The notes under the pieces are model-generated. The model saw nothing but the letters and a program-made list of their open reading frames with translations, was not told the DNA's origin and did no database searches. Below are positions 23,000-34,100 of a stretch of 64,000 bases of DNA, piece by piece; position 1 is the stretch's first letter; every line of letters begins with the position of its first letter. Origin of the DNA: Mytilisepta virgata (lineage: Eukaryota; Mollusca; Bivalvia; Mytilida; Mytilidae). The DNA lies in the NCBI GenBank assembly GCA_028015205.1, contig JAPWFG010000025.1:1860001-1924000 (forward strand), in the 5' to 3' direction. Made by a program: the position numbers and the translations under genes.

Positions 23000-23310
23000 A
23001 GTAACTGTTTTGAATAGATTTCCAGGTAATTTGAACGCTCATTGTAAAAAAAAAAGGACAAATATACCTAAGGAGCAATCAAAAAAACGTAATCCATTGG
23101 ACAGACAAACCCGGGAAGACAAACGACCAACCACAAGCACAACAAATAAACACAGAAAACTAAAAACAATGAACAACACGAACTCCTATAAAAACCAGGA
23201 GTGAACCCAGGTGCTCCGGAAGGGTAAGCAGTTCCTGCTCCGTATACGGCACCCGTCGTGAAGTTCAACAAAGTCAATCCGGTGGAAGTCACAAATCGTA
23301 GGAGGCACAT
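23000..23310 (-). mobile_element. 3'-UTR/pLTR-like block of the Penelope-like element
   Basis: On the minus strand it reads CCGGATTGACTTTGTTGAAC, then ACGACGGGTGCCGTATACGGAGCAGGA and CCGGAGCACCTGGGTTCACTCC. A diverged block of the same design stands alone, on the plus strand, at 42,590-42,930. I remember such blocks as abundant in bivalve genomes. They are non-coding. Confidence 0.5.
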
Positions 23311-23316
23311 GAAAGG

Positions 23317-23862
23317 TTACGACAGTGGGAACAGGTCCAACATCATCTTAGATATTGGAACACTGTAATGGTCAATCAATTCATGATGACGACCGTAAAA
23401 TTTCTTAAGTGATGACATCAACTTATCCCTGATAAAACCCTGGTTAAGAAGCTTTTGTGACAGCAGTAATCCTCTTTGTCGAAAGTCAGGGTAACTCACG
23501 CATGCCCTTGAAAATCGGATAAGCTGAGAAACGTAGACGCCATATGCAGGCGATGCTGGTATATTGCTACTTAAGAAGGGAAAATTAACAATAGGAAAGT
23601 TGAAGTCATCACGTTTGTCATAAAGTTTTGTCTTCAAACTTCCCTCATAGTCTATTTCAAGAAATAAATCCAAATATGAAGCGGACTTTGGTGTATCTGT
23701 AGTATCCTTAATTTCAAGCTCACTGGGGTAGATAAGATGTAGAAAGTCTTGGAATTTGTCGTTATTTAACGACAACACATCATCTATATAACGAAAAGTG
23801 AAATTAAAGGATTGGGCTAGTTTCTTTTTGTTTTCACGTAGTAACCCTTGAATGTAATTCAT
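23317..23862 (-). pseudogene. Penelope-like reverse transcriptase, 5'-truncated
   Basis: These 181 codons correspond to the end of the 780-codon frame at 55-57.3 kb. The frame begins just before FTFRYIDDVLS (the YIDD catalytic motif) and continues through YLDLFLEIDY, YDKRDDFNFPIVNFP and PAYGVYVSQLIRFSRAC. Motifs A and B are absent, so it is inactive. The frame is undamaged within the fragment. Confidence 0.75.
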
Positions 23863-24474
23863 GAATTAAGTTCAAATTATTTGTAACGTAAACATTTTCT
23901 TTTGTACTAGGAAATCACAGTTGAAGAGATTGTCTATTCTAGTGGTTGCAAAAACTAAAAAGATTAATACAAGATTCATTAGCTAATGACATATCTCAAT
24001 GGGAACAAGCACTGCCTTCAGATTGCCTTGTTTACCATCACAATTACACAGACGCATGCGGTATGCTATGTGATCAGAAATGTGAATAATAGATATAAAA
24101 TGTATGGTGTACACAAAAGTTAACAATTGGCCAGAAATAACGCGAGAAAAAAAATTCTAGGATAAGTTGTTACACAGGAATAAATTTATTTCAATATTTT
24201 ACAATGTTTTATTAAATAATAATGTAAACTTATTATTCTTTTAAATTTCAAATTAAGGTATCATATCCCACATATCTGCAAATGTCCATAAAAAATATTA
24301 TAACATCAATAAATACATTTCAAAAATATATATAAAAGGGGAACATAAATAAGTAATATATATATAAGTTATAAAAAAAACTAGGAAAATAATATAAAAA
24401 AGACTCAGTTTTAAACCCGTGCTTTTATGATAATGGAATTTATGAAAAAAGTTGTATTAATGTTTTAGGCCGCA

Positions 24475-24640
24475 TGCAACAAATTATTGTTTTTTATGTT
24501 TTCATCAATTTCATTTATCATCTCTTCTAATTTTAGATTTTGTTTGAAGTAATAAACAGGCAATACATTAATTGTATTTCTATAATTAATTTGCATGAAT
24601 AAGTCCTGTTTACAAACAAAATAATCTTTATACAGTAATA
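24475..24640 (-). other. Short coding-like stretch within the 3-kb insertion
   Basis: About 50 codons read on the minus strand as DLFMQINYRNTINVLPVYYF then KQNLKLEEMINEIDENIKNN and a stop. The composition is protein-like but I recognise no family and there is no start codon nearby. It probably belongs to another element fragment in the insertion. Confidence 0.25.
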
Positions 24641-24941
24641 TACTTTAAACTGTATCTATATTTTATTTTATGTCCGAATTGTTCTTGTTTTTGAATGAAA
24701 ATATTATTTGAACTTTTAAACTTTACTATATTTGATATAATATTTGAACATTTAAACTTTACTATATTTGATATAATTGCTCTTTACTGTTGATATGCCT
24801 CTACCAGGTATTGCCATTACCGGGCATGCCGTTACCAGGCATGGTTTTATACCAACCCAACACAACCCATCCAGCTTCACTACATCCAGGGATAGTTCCA
24901 TTTATTTCTTTTTTTTTATATATATATATAATATTAATATT

Positions 24942-25930
24942 AGGAAGACAAAATTTATGGTTTTTCAAAATAGTTCTACTCCTATGCCGCCATTATTTTA
25001 CAAAGGGCAATCTCTACTAGAAACAAGGGAGTACAATTTCTTAGACAATGTTATTATTTTGGTGTTATATAGTACTGCCAGAAATGATACTTTTTGTGAT
25101 ATATTCTCATTAGAAGAAAACAATCTTATGAAAAGATACACAATTATAGATATTGTAAAACCATTCTTGGTATCAAGAAAACTGCTAGCAATTATGGAAG
25201 TAATCTTAAGTCCTGCCTTTTTTCAGCAAAATTTCAAGACTGCCTTTCTTTTACTACCTTGTGTTGTCCTGCCCTTTTTTATGTATCCTTCCTTTTTTCA
25301 CTACATTTTTCATCCTGCCTTTTTTTCAGAGGAATTTTGGTCCTACATTTTTTTTTCACTAAGTTTTGCAGCCTGCTTTTTTTCAAATTCCTTCCATGCT
25401 CCCCCTCCCTATAAAAATCAAAATGTTGCTCCCTTAATACAATAAACTTAAAAACACTATAAAATTAGAAGAGTACTTCAAAAAGGAAAACATTTTACCT
25501 TGACTCCTTTCAAAATTTCGAATCAGTGATCACTCTCTTAACATATAAGAATGTTCCCAGAGAAAATTTGCTCTGGATTCAAGGTGCTAGATGATGAATA
25601 CCATTTTTTCTTGCATTGTTATTCCAATGATCAGTTAAGAGCTAGTCTCTTTGAAAAGATAGTGTTGAAATTAATCAAAATTTTCTATCGACAGACGAAG
25701 TATCACAAATTTTTGATATTCTTAATCCAAAAAATGAACTTTTACCAATTGTTTGTGACTTGATAAAGCTGTCATTGAAACTGCGAAAATAGGGTCCAGA
25801 TCGGTCAAAGTTAGGTAATTAGTTACTTATTCAAACTATACCTCATCTGTATGTATTTGTTTTTTATTGTTCATTTTATGTTATATTGTTTAACCCCAAT
25901 GGGTATAATTTACGATAAAGCATAATAATT
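24942..25930 (+). pseudogene. LINE ORF2 remnant upstream of P450 copy A
   Basis: Fragments on the plus strand read KTKFMVFQNSS…PPLFYKGQSLLETREYNFL (end of the RT domain). Later come a Cys/His knuckle piece, DDEYHFFLHC (25,551 onward), and a 3' UTR ending AACCCCAATGGGTATAATTTACGATAAAG. A MITE interrupts it at about 25,200-25,440. The same remnant with more of the middle kept lies at 51,823-53,180, so insertion predates the duplication and copy A has lost part of it. Confidence 0.65.
25203..25438. mobile_element. GGGAGCAACCATTTG MITE, left end lost (copy A)
   Basis: It has the internal 'TCCTGCCTTTTTT' repeats (about seven) and right terminus ATAAAAATCAAAATGTTGCTCCC. The counterpart in copy B (52,632-52,918) has both ends. 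Confidence 0.6.
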
Positions 25931-25939
25931 ATATGAGCG

Positions 25940-26080
25940 CCCTTAGGGAACAACCATTTGGTTTTTATATGGGTAGCTAGGATCAAATTTAAAATAAAAA
26001 GGCAGGACCAGGAATTTGGTTAAATAAAAAGACAGGATCAATCTGGAAATTTTTTGGTTTAAATGAAAATAAAAAAAAAT
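25940..26080. mobile_element. GGGAGCAACCATTTG MITE fragment
   Basis: The left terminus AGGGAACAACCATTTGGTTT is followed by AAATAAAAAGGCAGGACC repeats. The right end is not clear. Confidence 0.5.
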
Positions 26081-26231
26081 TCTGTTATAGTAGTCTCATG
26101 TTCACTGAAAAAAAAACTTTGAATTCACCGCTAACAAATCGGCTCTCTGTTAACACGCTGGCGATATGAGACGAATAAAATGTACCCACACAATTATTTT
26201 TATTTATAAAAAATTTAAACAGGCCACTATT

Positions 26232-26278
26232 TCCTTGTTTTCTCTCTCTATCTATATATATATATATGGAGAGAGAGA

Positions 26279-26341
<63 letters not shown>

Positions 26342-26347
26342 ACAAGG
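26232..26347. repeat. Large AT/GA inverted repeat beside the Tc1 insertion
   Basis: CCTTGTTTTCTCTCTCTAT and its complement AGAGAGAGAAAACAAGG enclose (TA)n and (GA)n tracts, making a ~115-bp palindrome. Copy B has a single short TATATA run at the matching place (53,280-53,300). Confidence 0.7.
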
Positions 26348-26356
26348 ATATATATA

Positions 26357-27876
26357 CTCTCTCAAAAAAGAAACGCAACATACAGAAAATAGGAAATTTA
26401 CTTCATATATTATTTTCATAATTTATGATATAAATAATTTACACAGGAATGCAAAAATTGGCACACTTCTTGTTCATGAGTTCTTTTACCTTGGAATATC
26501 ACAGTTTGTCACATATTGTCAATAAATCACTCATAAATTGTCAATATCTGGTATGTCCACCATTTGCTTGTAATACAGCCCCGACTCTTCTTGGCATAGA
26601 TTGAATTAAACGCTGAGTTCGAACACGCGGTATCCTTTGCCACTCAAACTGAAGTGCCTGCTGTAATTGTTGCAGATTTTGCGGTGGTGGTTGTCGTTGG
26701 CGCACGCGCCGATCCACTTCATCCCACAAATGTTCAATTGGATTAAGATCGGGTGATCGTGACGGCCAACGGATCACATTGACATTCTGTTGTTCTAAAA
26801 AGTCTACTGTTACACGTGCTGTATGTGGTCGGGCATTGTCGTGCTGAAAAATTTCTCTCCGAATGTCAATTACGGGCAATAAATGAGGTCGTAAAATTTC
26901 GTCTCTATACCTAACAGCGTTCAGATTGCCTTGGATATGTATCAGCTGTGTGTTTCTGGCATAAGAAATAGCGGCCCACATCATAACACTGCCTCCGCCA
27001 AAATTGTCTCTCTCCACAACACAGTTTTGCGCAAAACGTTCGTTTCGGCACCTATACACACGTATGCGACCATCTCGCTTTTCCAGTTGAAAACGTGACT
27101 CATCGCTGAACCATACTCTTCTCCAGTTCTGTAAATTCCATGCACGAACTGTAGTACACCATCTAACCCTCGCTCGGCGGTGTTGGCGTCTCAGTGTTGC
27201 TCCAAAGTAAGGTCTTCTTGCCCTCAATCCATGAGAACGTAACCGATTGCGTACTGTCTGTGCTGATATACGGCGCAACCCAGGGACGTTTACAGCTGTT
27301 TCTGTTGCAGCAATAGTCCTATTCCGCAGATGGAAAAGTTTGATGTAACGATCTTGCGCCCTGGTTGTAACACGCGGGCGCCCTGAACGTGGCCGATCTG
27401 TCGTAGTACCAAGCTGCAGGTAGCGTCCCCAAAGGCGTGAAATTGTGCTACGATGAACATTGTACGTTACAGCAACAGCATTCTGTGATTCTCCGGCCTC
27501 TAGTCGTCCGATAGCGATATTCCGGGTAGCAGCGTCTAACCTTGGCATAGCGTCACCTCATCAGAATTTTATTTTACGAATGCATTTATGAAAAGAAATA
27601 CCCGGGTTTTTATACCGACTGACTGAGCTAAAAAATAACCCATGATTTGCACGTGAAAGTCGACCCAGTTTTTGGCAATGCGTAAATCGTAGGGTGTCCC
27701 AGATTGCGACCAAAGTCGTTTACGGGTGGATGAATTTAAATGATTGTACCTGGAAACTTTTTATGAAGGTGTAATTATGATCATGTGTACATATATTTTG
27801 ATATTTATTGGTTATTTGTCCGGAAAAATAATATTTCAAAAAGATAATCTGATGTTGCGTTTCTTTTTTGAGAGAG
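26357..27876 (-). mobile_element. Intact Tc1-type transposon (1,520 bp)
   Basis: The terminal inverted repeats (26,357-26,381 and 27,852-27,876) are 25 bp and identical, beginning CTCTCTCAAAAAAGAAACGC. TA duplications flank them at 26,355-26,356 and 27,877-27,878. The empty site is visible in P450 copy B at ~53,290-53,310. It is noticeably richer in GC than its surroundings. With identical ends and an open transposase, it looks like a recent arrival. Confidence 0.92.
26541..27548 (-). CDS. Tc1-family transposase, DD34E
   Basis: This 335-residue cut-and-paste DNA transposase has the usual length for the family (~340). Residues ~8-45 form the first helix-turn-helix, GRPR at 56-59 is the linker motif between the two DNA-binding modules, and ~65-115 form the second. 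Catalytic residues are D149 (VWFSDESRF), D237 (FQHDNARPH) and E272 (SPDLNPIEHLWD), with 34 residues between the last two, the Tc1 spacing. No stop or frameshift is seen. The start at 27,548 gives the family-like N-terminus MPRLDAATRN. It lies wholly within the identical 25-bp terminal repeats, so it is potentially active. Confidence 0.93.
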   Translation of the reverse strand: MPRLDAATRNIAIGRLEAGESQNAVAVTYNVHRSTISRLWGRYLQLGTTTDRPRSGRPRVTTRAQDRYIKLFHLRNRTIAATETAVNVPGLRRISAQTVRNRLRSHGLRARRPYFGATLRRQHRRARVRWCTTVRAWNLQNWRRVWFSDESRFQLEKRDGRIRVYRCRNERFAQNCVVERDNFGGGSVMMWAAISYARNTQLIHIQGNLNAVRYRDEILRPHLLPVIDIRREIFQHDNARPHTARVTVDFLEQQNVNVIRWPSRSPDLNPIEHLWDEVDRRVRQRQPPPQNLQQLQQALQFEWQRIPRVRTQRLIQSMPRRVGAVLQANGGHTRY

Positions 27877-28056
27877 TATATATATATCTACATTGTCCTA
27901 AAATATACAGTTGAATTGTGCGAGCCTTAAAAACTGGTAGAAATGCGAGGTTTATAGACTCTTTCTCTACTGTTTCGCGGCAAGTACAAATAAACTATAT
28001 AAACTAATTATTTTCCAAAAATGCACATAAATCACAATAGTTTATCGGGAAAAGTT

Positions 28057-28175
28057 AGGGAGCAACCATATGATTTTTATGGGGGGTGGGGTGTTGGCTA
28101 GGATCAAATTTGAAATTAAAAATCCTAGCCCCCCCCCCCCCCCCCTTGAAAAATCAAATGGTTGCTCCCTTATAC
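28057..28175. mobile_element. GGGAGCAACCATTTG foldback MITE (copy A)
   Basis: The ends GGGAGCAACCAT...TTTTTATGGGGGG and CCCCCC...TTGAAAAATCAAATGGTTGCTCCC face each other, with a hairpin core CTAGGATCAAATTTGAAATT...ATCCTAG. It is matched in copy B at 53,474-53,587. Confidence 0.75.
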
Positions 28176-29034
28176 AATTATTACATTTAAATACACCAAA
28201 TCTTATCAGCATATTGCGAAAGGTGCCTTTAATAGTATTTGATATATACAATAGCCATGTTAATTAAACATACCTGTTCAATAGTTTTCCTAAGGATAAT
28301 ATATGGGTAATTTTCAAAAAATGTGCATTTTTAACATTGCAAAATTGAGAAAAAAAACAATTTGCTTGAATTTTCATATTTATTAAACTTGCAAAATATA
28401 TGTTATCAATACACTCAAGAATACTTGTATGTGAAAATCTGGGACTATTGTCCCAAACAATACATGTAATGACCTTCACATGTATACACATTTTACGCAT
28501 TGTTTTAAAATTTAAATTCTTTATCTTTAAAGGGATAAGAAATACATACGATATACACAAATTATCAATAGACGTAAAAAATAAATACACCGTATATTTA
28601 CCTGTTCACTGCGAATATAACTTCATATATGAATATATATTAGCAACATAAGTATAATCATATAATATCTACAAAGGACTCACGGTCACGTAACTTAACA
28701 CATTGTAATAATTAATTCGTCTTATTACATGACCATATTTTTTTCTGTTCTCTGATTGGCTGAGAAAAGTCTTAAAAACTATTGAGCATTGATGATATAT
28801 AATAACTTAGAAGTATCTAAATTTAGTGCAAGAATTCTGCATGTACGGTTATAGGATTAAAATAGGTCCTGATCGGTCAAGCGGAATGTGATGGTGACCG
28901 ATTTGTTCTTAAAATAGAAAGTGAAAGTACAATTTTCCCATTCATGTACTAAAACAATTACTGACTATGTAATAGGTCGCTATTAGGATTAATCAACCCT
29001 TGAAAATGTAGGAATAGTAATGGTATAATATTAA

Positions 29035-29560
29035 ACTATATTACGGACCTCATACATGTCATACATCAAGCCCCGAAGTCTAATATGTGGTTTCACATAT
29101 GAATTTCCAATAGAATATCGGAACTGAGGGCTGATATGGATTTATAACATGTATAAAGGAATTCTATTTGAAATCCGTATCATCCCCCGTATCGGACTTG
29201 AAGGCTGATACAGATTTATAAAGGATTTCTTTTAGAAATCCGTATCAGCCCTCACGTGCTCACGTACTGCGCCCACTTCTTGTCGTCTGCAACGTCAACA
29301 AACAAAATGGGAGACTTGTTAAAAATTTGTTTATTAACACTATCAAAAGGTACAGTGTTGCCTATGTCTATGAATTTTTCATATAGTTTGGCATAATATT
29401 AAAAAAATCATATAGCTGCTAAAAGTTTTATTTCTCTGCTATTTTCCATATTATTTATGTAGTTGTGTATAGATTTTTTAAATTTAAAATATTTGATAAA
29501 TAGATTATCACATGACATTTTCCATATCGGCCCTTGTATCATCCCTCGACCAGGGCATTA
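29035..29560. repeat. Dispersed repeat 'X', copy 1
   Basis: It begins CATACATCAAGCCCCGAAGTCTAATATGTGG, holds alternating GGGCTGATA(C/T)GGATTTATAAAGG and AAATCCGTATCAGCCC (an inverted design), then a GC-rich CACGTGCTCACGTA and 'CAACAAACAAAATGGGAGAC'. Near-identical copies lie at 62.5-63.0 kb and 63.77 kb to the window end. It is non-coding and unclassified. Confidence 0.7.
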
Positions 29561-29889
29561 ACCAAAGACATGTTTCCGAATGTTAAAAACAATAACATAA
29601 TTGACAAGGCGCACGCATCTACTGTGACCATAGTCAAGTGTCTTTTAGGTCAAAGGACAAAATTAAAAATATGCCGACATCATTTGAAAAATCAGAATCT
29701 TGTAAGTGTACGGGAATAAGGAATGCTACTCAGTATTTAACTTGTGCAGTATATATAAGTGTAGTTCGTTTGAGCCTGACTATTTTTTCGCTAAAAAATA
29801 TTTCGTCCTGGATTTTGTTTTTTGGTCCCTATCGTGAACTTAATTTTTATTTTCATTTAAACCAAAATATTTAAGAATTAAGGATTAAT

Positions 29890-30330
29890 GACTACATGTA
29901 TATACATTCATCAAACAAGACAAAACATTAAACAATAAATCAATATAACAAACATTGTAAACAGTGCATGTAAATCAAAGAAATTAGCGGTCTCCTATCC
30001 TCAGTAAAAGTGACTGTTCAAAAAGGAGCACAGAAATCTCACTTGTTCATTTGTTTCGGGGTTCAAAATGTGTTTCATTTTATCCTCTGTATTAATTTCA
30101 CGCTCAAAATTAAAAAGGTACAAATATCTATTTCTAACAGAATCATTAATAGAACAATCGAAAAAGAAATTAGCTTCAGTATTACAAATTTTACACAATC
30201 TCTCGGATCGTTTCTTGGATTTTTTTTGTATCTTCCTTTTTCAATTTCTAATGAGTGGTCGCTTATTCTAAATTTACAAATCAACTTTCTATACTCAAAA
30301 TTAAAATTATGCAAGTAATATTGTTAATTA
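29890..30330 (-). pseudogene. LINE ORF2 tail, frameshifted
   Basis: On the minus strand, 30,314 to ~30,130 reads SDHSLEIEKGRYKKNPRNDPRDC, and a shifted frame from ~30,198 reads CKICNTEANFFFDCSINDSVRNRYLYLF. Together they are the GRYKK…C-x2-C…C knuckle of LINE tails, split by a frameshift. The stretch to 29,890 would be its 3' UTR. Confidence 0.6.
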
Positions 30331-30949
30331 TTTATGTGTGATTAGATTAGATAGATTTAAATAAAACTAGAAATATGTACTGTCGGAATCGACAGTACAC
30401 CCTGAAAGTAGTTCGGCCACTTACCTATAAAAAGACAGTTTTTTTTTCAAAATTCGACCTCGGTTGGCCCCAATTTTAGAAAATCAAAATTCTAAAACCT
30501 TATTGCGCATCTGAATATGGTGCAAGACAATACTGTATAGAATAAAATGAATAAATTAAAAAAATGAAGGACGAGTTTAGGTCACAAGCTTGAATTCCAA
30601 ATTTTCGATGTTCAACCCATGTGGGCCACTTTTTAGAAAATCAAAATTCTAAAACTTTTTTATATATATTGATTGCAAAGCTCCCTTTTGCGTTAACTGA
30701 TTCAAACCAGGCTATTAAAGTATAACCCGTTAAAAAATTTGAAACATTCTTTATAATTTAATTTCCAGTCAGAAATACAATGATTCCTTGTTTCAATCAT
30801 CAATAAAGGACATGGGAATATTTGAATTTACAAGTGGCGGATTAATCCGTTGAAAACCAGGTTATACAGTATAACAAATGATGCTCTATGCCGTTCAGCC
30901 AATCAAAATGCAGTATGCAAATCAAATTAAATTATTTCCTGATCCACAC

Positions 30950-31115
30950 AGATCCTGTATTTTTTTCTTCTTCATTTTTACACACCTAAAGTGGTCCAAG
31001 CTTTTTATTTGGCCAACATCCTAGTCCTGCCTTTTTATTTCAACTGTCATGTTACGACCCTCCCCAGCCCCCTACCCCAACCATACCCATAGAAATCAAA
31101 TGATTGTTCCCTAAT
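30950..31115. mobile_element. GGGAGCAACCATTTG MITE, reverse-oriented and decayed
   Basis: It contains CTAGTCCTGCCTTTTTATTT, a C-rich stretch and the terminus ATAGAAATCAAATGATTGTTCCC. Confidence 0.5.
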
Positions 31116-31119
31116 GAAT

Positions 31120-34100
31120 TGAATACTGGGAAATAGAAATGATACACCATAAATGGTCTTTACATCAGAACACAAGTTTTAACTTCACCTACAAGTTTGG
31201 AAATTACACCTGATTGGGTCCCCGGTTTAAGGTCAAGGCGAAGTAATTGAAAGTGTCCTACAGTTTTTTTAATTTTTTGTCAGTATGTAAAGCTAATCGA
31301 TATACATTGGAAAATGAAATAAAAAAAGGTGGAGGTAGCCATGCTTACTTTTTTCTATTTTTTTTGCTATAACCCTTTGAAAATGCGTTCTGAAATTAAC
31401 TTTTAACATAGGATTTATAGGGAAAACGTCAATTTGTAGACAATTTTCGTCGAAAAGTCTATTAAAACCATTGATGTTAATCCTACAGTTTCTTGAAAAA
31501 CTAATATTATATTGCCTCATCCAAGAGCTTTCTGGTGATATAAAAATATTGGGGGCTCCCCATGCTTGACGTCATTGTATCTGCTGCCGAAGATAATATC
31601 AAGGTACTAATTTTGGTGATTTTTTTAGGCAACGTCATCATGTCCAGCGTTCAATAACGTTTATAATTACAGGACAAACAACAAATCTTTTTCTTTCATC
31701 TGATGTATATTTTTAAATTTTAATGTTTTTATTATTTTTTTAATATATATTTATTATTTATTTATTTATTTATTTGTTTATTTATTTAAAATATACAAAG
31801 AACTTTTAATAAAATCAATTTTGTGTGGCCTTATTAACCAAAATAAAAAACAATTAATGTACATTCTCAGTGCATCATGTCATGAGATAATAAAATAAAG
31901 CTAATATCGGTCACAATTTCAATCGATTCAGTTTAATTCGCAGTATTCAAATGCCGAAGCGATACGAATTAATTCCAGTACCAGGCGAATTCTAGAGAAC
32001 GGTGAAACTGCAAAGACGTTTAATCAAAAATATAAGTAACAATATTTTCTTAAAAGGATAATGAGGACCGTCTTCACTTGATTGATATGTTTCGTTTCTC
32101 CATCAAAGTAAAAATGATGTTATATGCGCAATTTGACGTCATATACGTATGCATTCGCGTTATTTACTTAGTTCACAGAAATTGAGATGTTTAGTACATT
32201 TAGAACAATTTACCCGTGATCTAAGTGTCAAAAAGTCGACTTACGCCGTGCTAATACCATGGAGGTAGTACACATAAATATCTAAAATTTAAACTAAGCA
32301 AATTACTTGCATAATATTTACTGTACAAATAGCAACACGTACACATGGATCTATGATTCTGAAACGATTTAGTCTAAATATGCCGCGTTTACCCGACAAA
32401 ATAATGCTTTCGAATGCGTTTTATAATGAAGGGATGTGCGAACGCTTCTTCTTTTATCACGCCTCATGAATATCATTAGCAACAGTATAGTACCTGTTAT
32501 CAGAATGAATTTATCTTTTGGTGATTTTCTTTCAATTTTTAGTATTGAAATTGTTAAAATGCGTCTACAGAATGAATTTACATGTACAGTCATGAATATC
32601 AATGATTTAATACAAAAAAAAATATATACTGTGTATATATATATATATCAGTGTTCCAGCTAGCTTACAATAGAGGGGCGAAGCACCCCGCCACTTTTCT
32701 AGTACACCCCTCTGCCCTTTACAGTGCTCCCCTCTACAATAATTGTAATATATAACACAGTAAAACACTAAACAATACGGAATTAATTGAAATTGAATTA
32801 CAGAGCTCAAAGAAACTAATAGAACTCCTATAAGGGCATTACATTAGTGAATAATTGATGGTTCTTAAGAGTTCATTTGTTCTTGTTTGCACTTTTAGAT
32901 CCGAAAACGCATTAAAGTGTCCATTATCCTCAATAAATGCCCATCTGCCTTTTAATCCTAACTGGAACACTGTAAATAGCCCCTATTTACTATATACAAT
33001 TGTTCGATTCCCATTCAGGATGAAAATTTCAGGGATCAAATTTGCGACGCCCTATTGACACCATTTGCGCGGATGGTCTCGATAAACGATGCTAGTCCTT
33101 CGGATGGGGACGAAAATGCTGTCCGGTGTTAAGGAGAACAACACCCTTAGCACGCTAAAGACTCCTCTGTAGATGTCGAAAAAGGGTAGGATAAAACGCT
33201 TCTACAGGGGCCGATCTCGCACCCGCGAAGTGGAGAGGTATTAGTATAAGTTGGCATAACTTGTTTCCCAATCCACTATAAATAAATAAGTTAAAACTAT
33301 AAACTACTATATACATACTATATTTTTTACTCCTTTTTCATATTAGATTATTGAATTTCAAGCGAATGTCAGTCAACTCTGTATATCTCCTGTTTATGGT
33401 GTTTATGCAGTTCTATGCCTGGAATATTGAACTTTTTTTAAGCATAGAATTCAACATAAAATATTATGAATTATTATATATGTTTTAATCATGATGTGTT
33501 CTGCACCTTTACACTAGCCTGATTTGCCAAAAATCTCCTCGGAGCTAGTAAAATGATCCCCAGCCATACTTATTAGTGAAAAAGTCCACAATTGTAATGC
33601 GCATTGTATTATTTTCACATGTAGTAAAGCAATTTTTAAATTGGTCTAATATAAATCACATCTCAACTAAATACTATGGTCTATATAGTGTGATTGTCTA
33701 TAAAATTTGGTATTTAATTCCCATTCACTTTTTTACTCAATTACCTGATTTCATATCTACATGTATATATGTGTATGCATGCATTATTTAATAGTTTTTT
33801 TTACATAATATTTTTCAAAAATATCCATATAAATAATTATGAAAGCATTATTATTTATGATATCTATTTTGAATTAGTCATATGAATTTGTTTATTGATA
33901 TCAAGACAAAAGAATCAATTAGCATTTTATACCGTATTTGTTTTAATTTTCAGGTTGTACAGTTTTTCCTTTAAGTTAATACAGAAGGTAATTGTACACA
34001 TTTTGAAAGCATAGGAAATTTTGAAAAATGAATTATTAGTTATATATACTCATATAAGTGTAACAGTGAAGGTTCAGATAGTCAAATACATGTAATTTTA

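Larger units (their letters stand above)
21913..24933 (-). mobile_element. 3.0-kb composite insertion with Penelope-like RT fragment and long direct repeats
   Basis: It is present upstream of P450 copy A and absent from copy B, where AATGTTAATATT joins AGGAAGAC directly. It is flanked by TTAATATT. Inside, a ~100-bp segment (21,960-22,040) and a following 'GCCATTACCGGG…CCGTTACCAGG' segment (22,290-22,430) recur together at 24,680-24,930, giving LTR-like direct repeats near both ends; the left one is split by ~240 bp. Between them are a 3'-UTR-like block (23,000-23,310) and a truncated reverse transcriptase (23,317-23,862), both on the minus strand. Penelope-like elements often carry such partial tandem copies ('pLTRs'). 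Confidence 0.65.

Noticed and set aside
24777..25445. 222-codon plus-strand frame
   Set aside because: It fuses the end of the 3-kb insertion, a LINE remnant and a MITE by chance; no single protein is encoded.
32436..32810. Overlapping short frames on both strands as genes
   Set aside because: AT-rich chance frames, partly over a CCCCTC repeat-like piece, with no homologous-looking segments.
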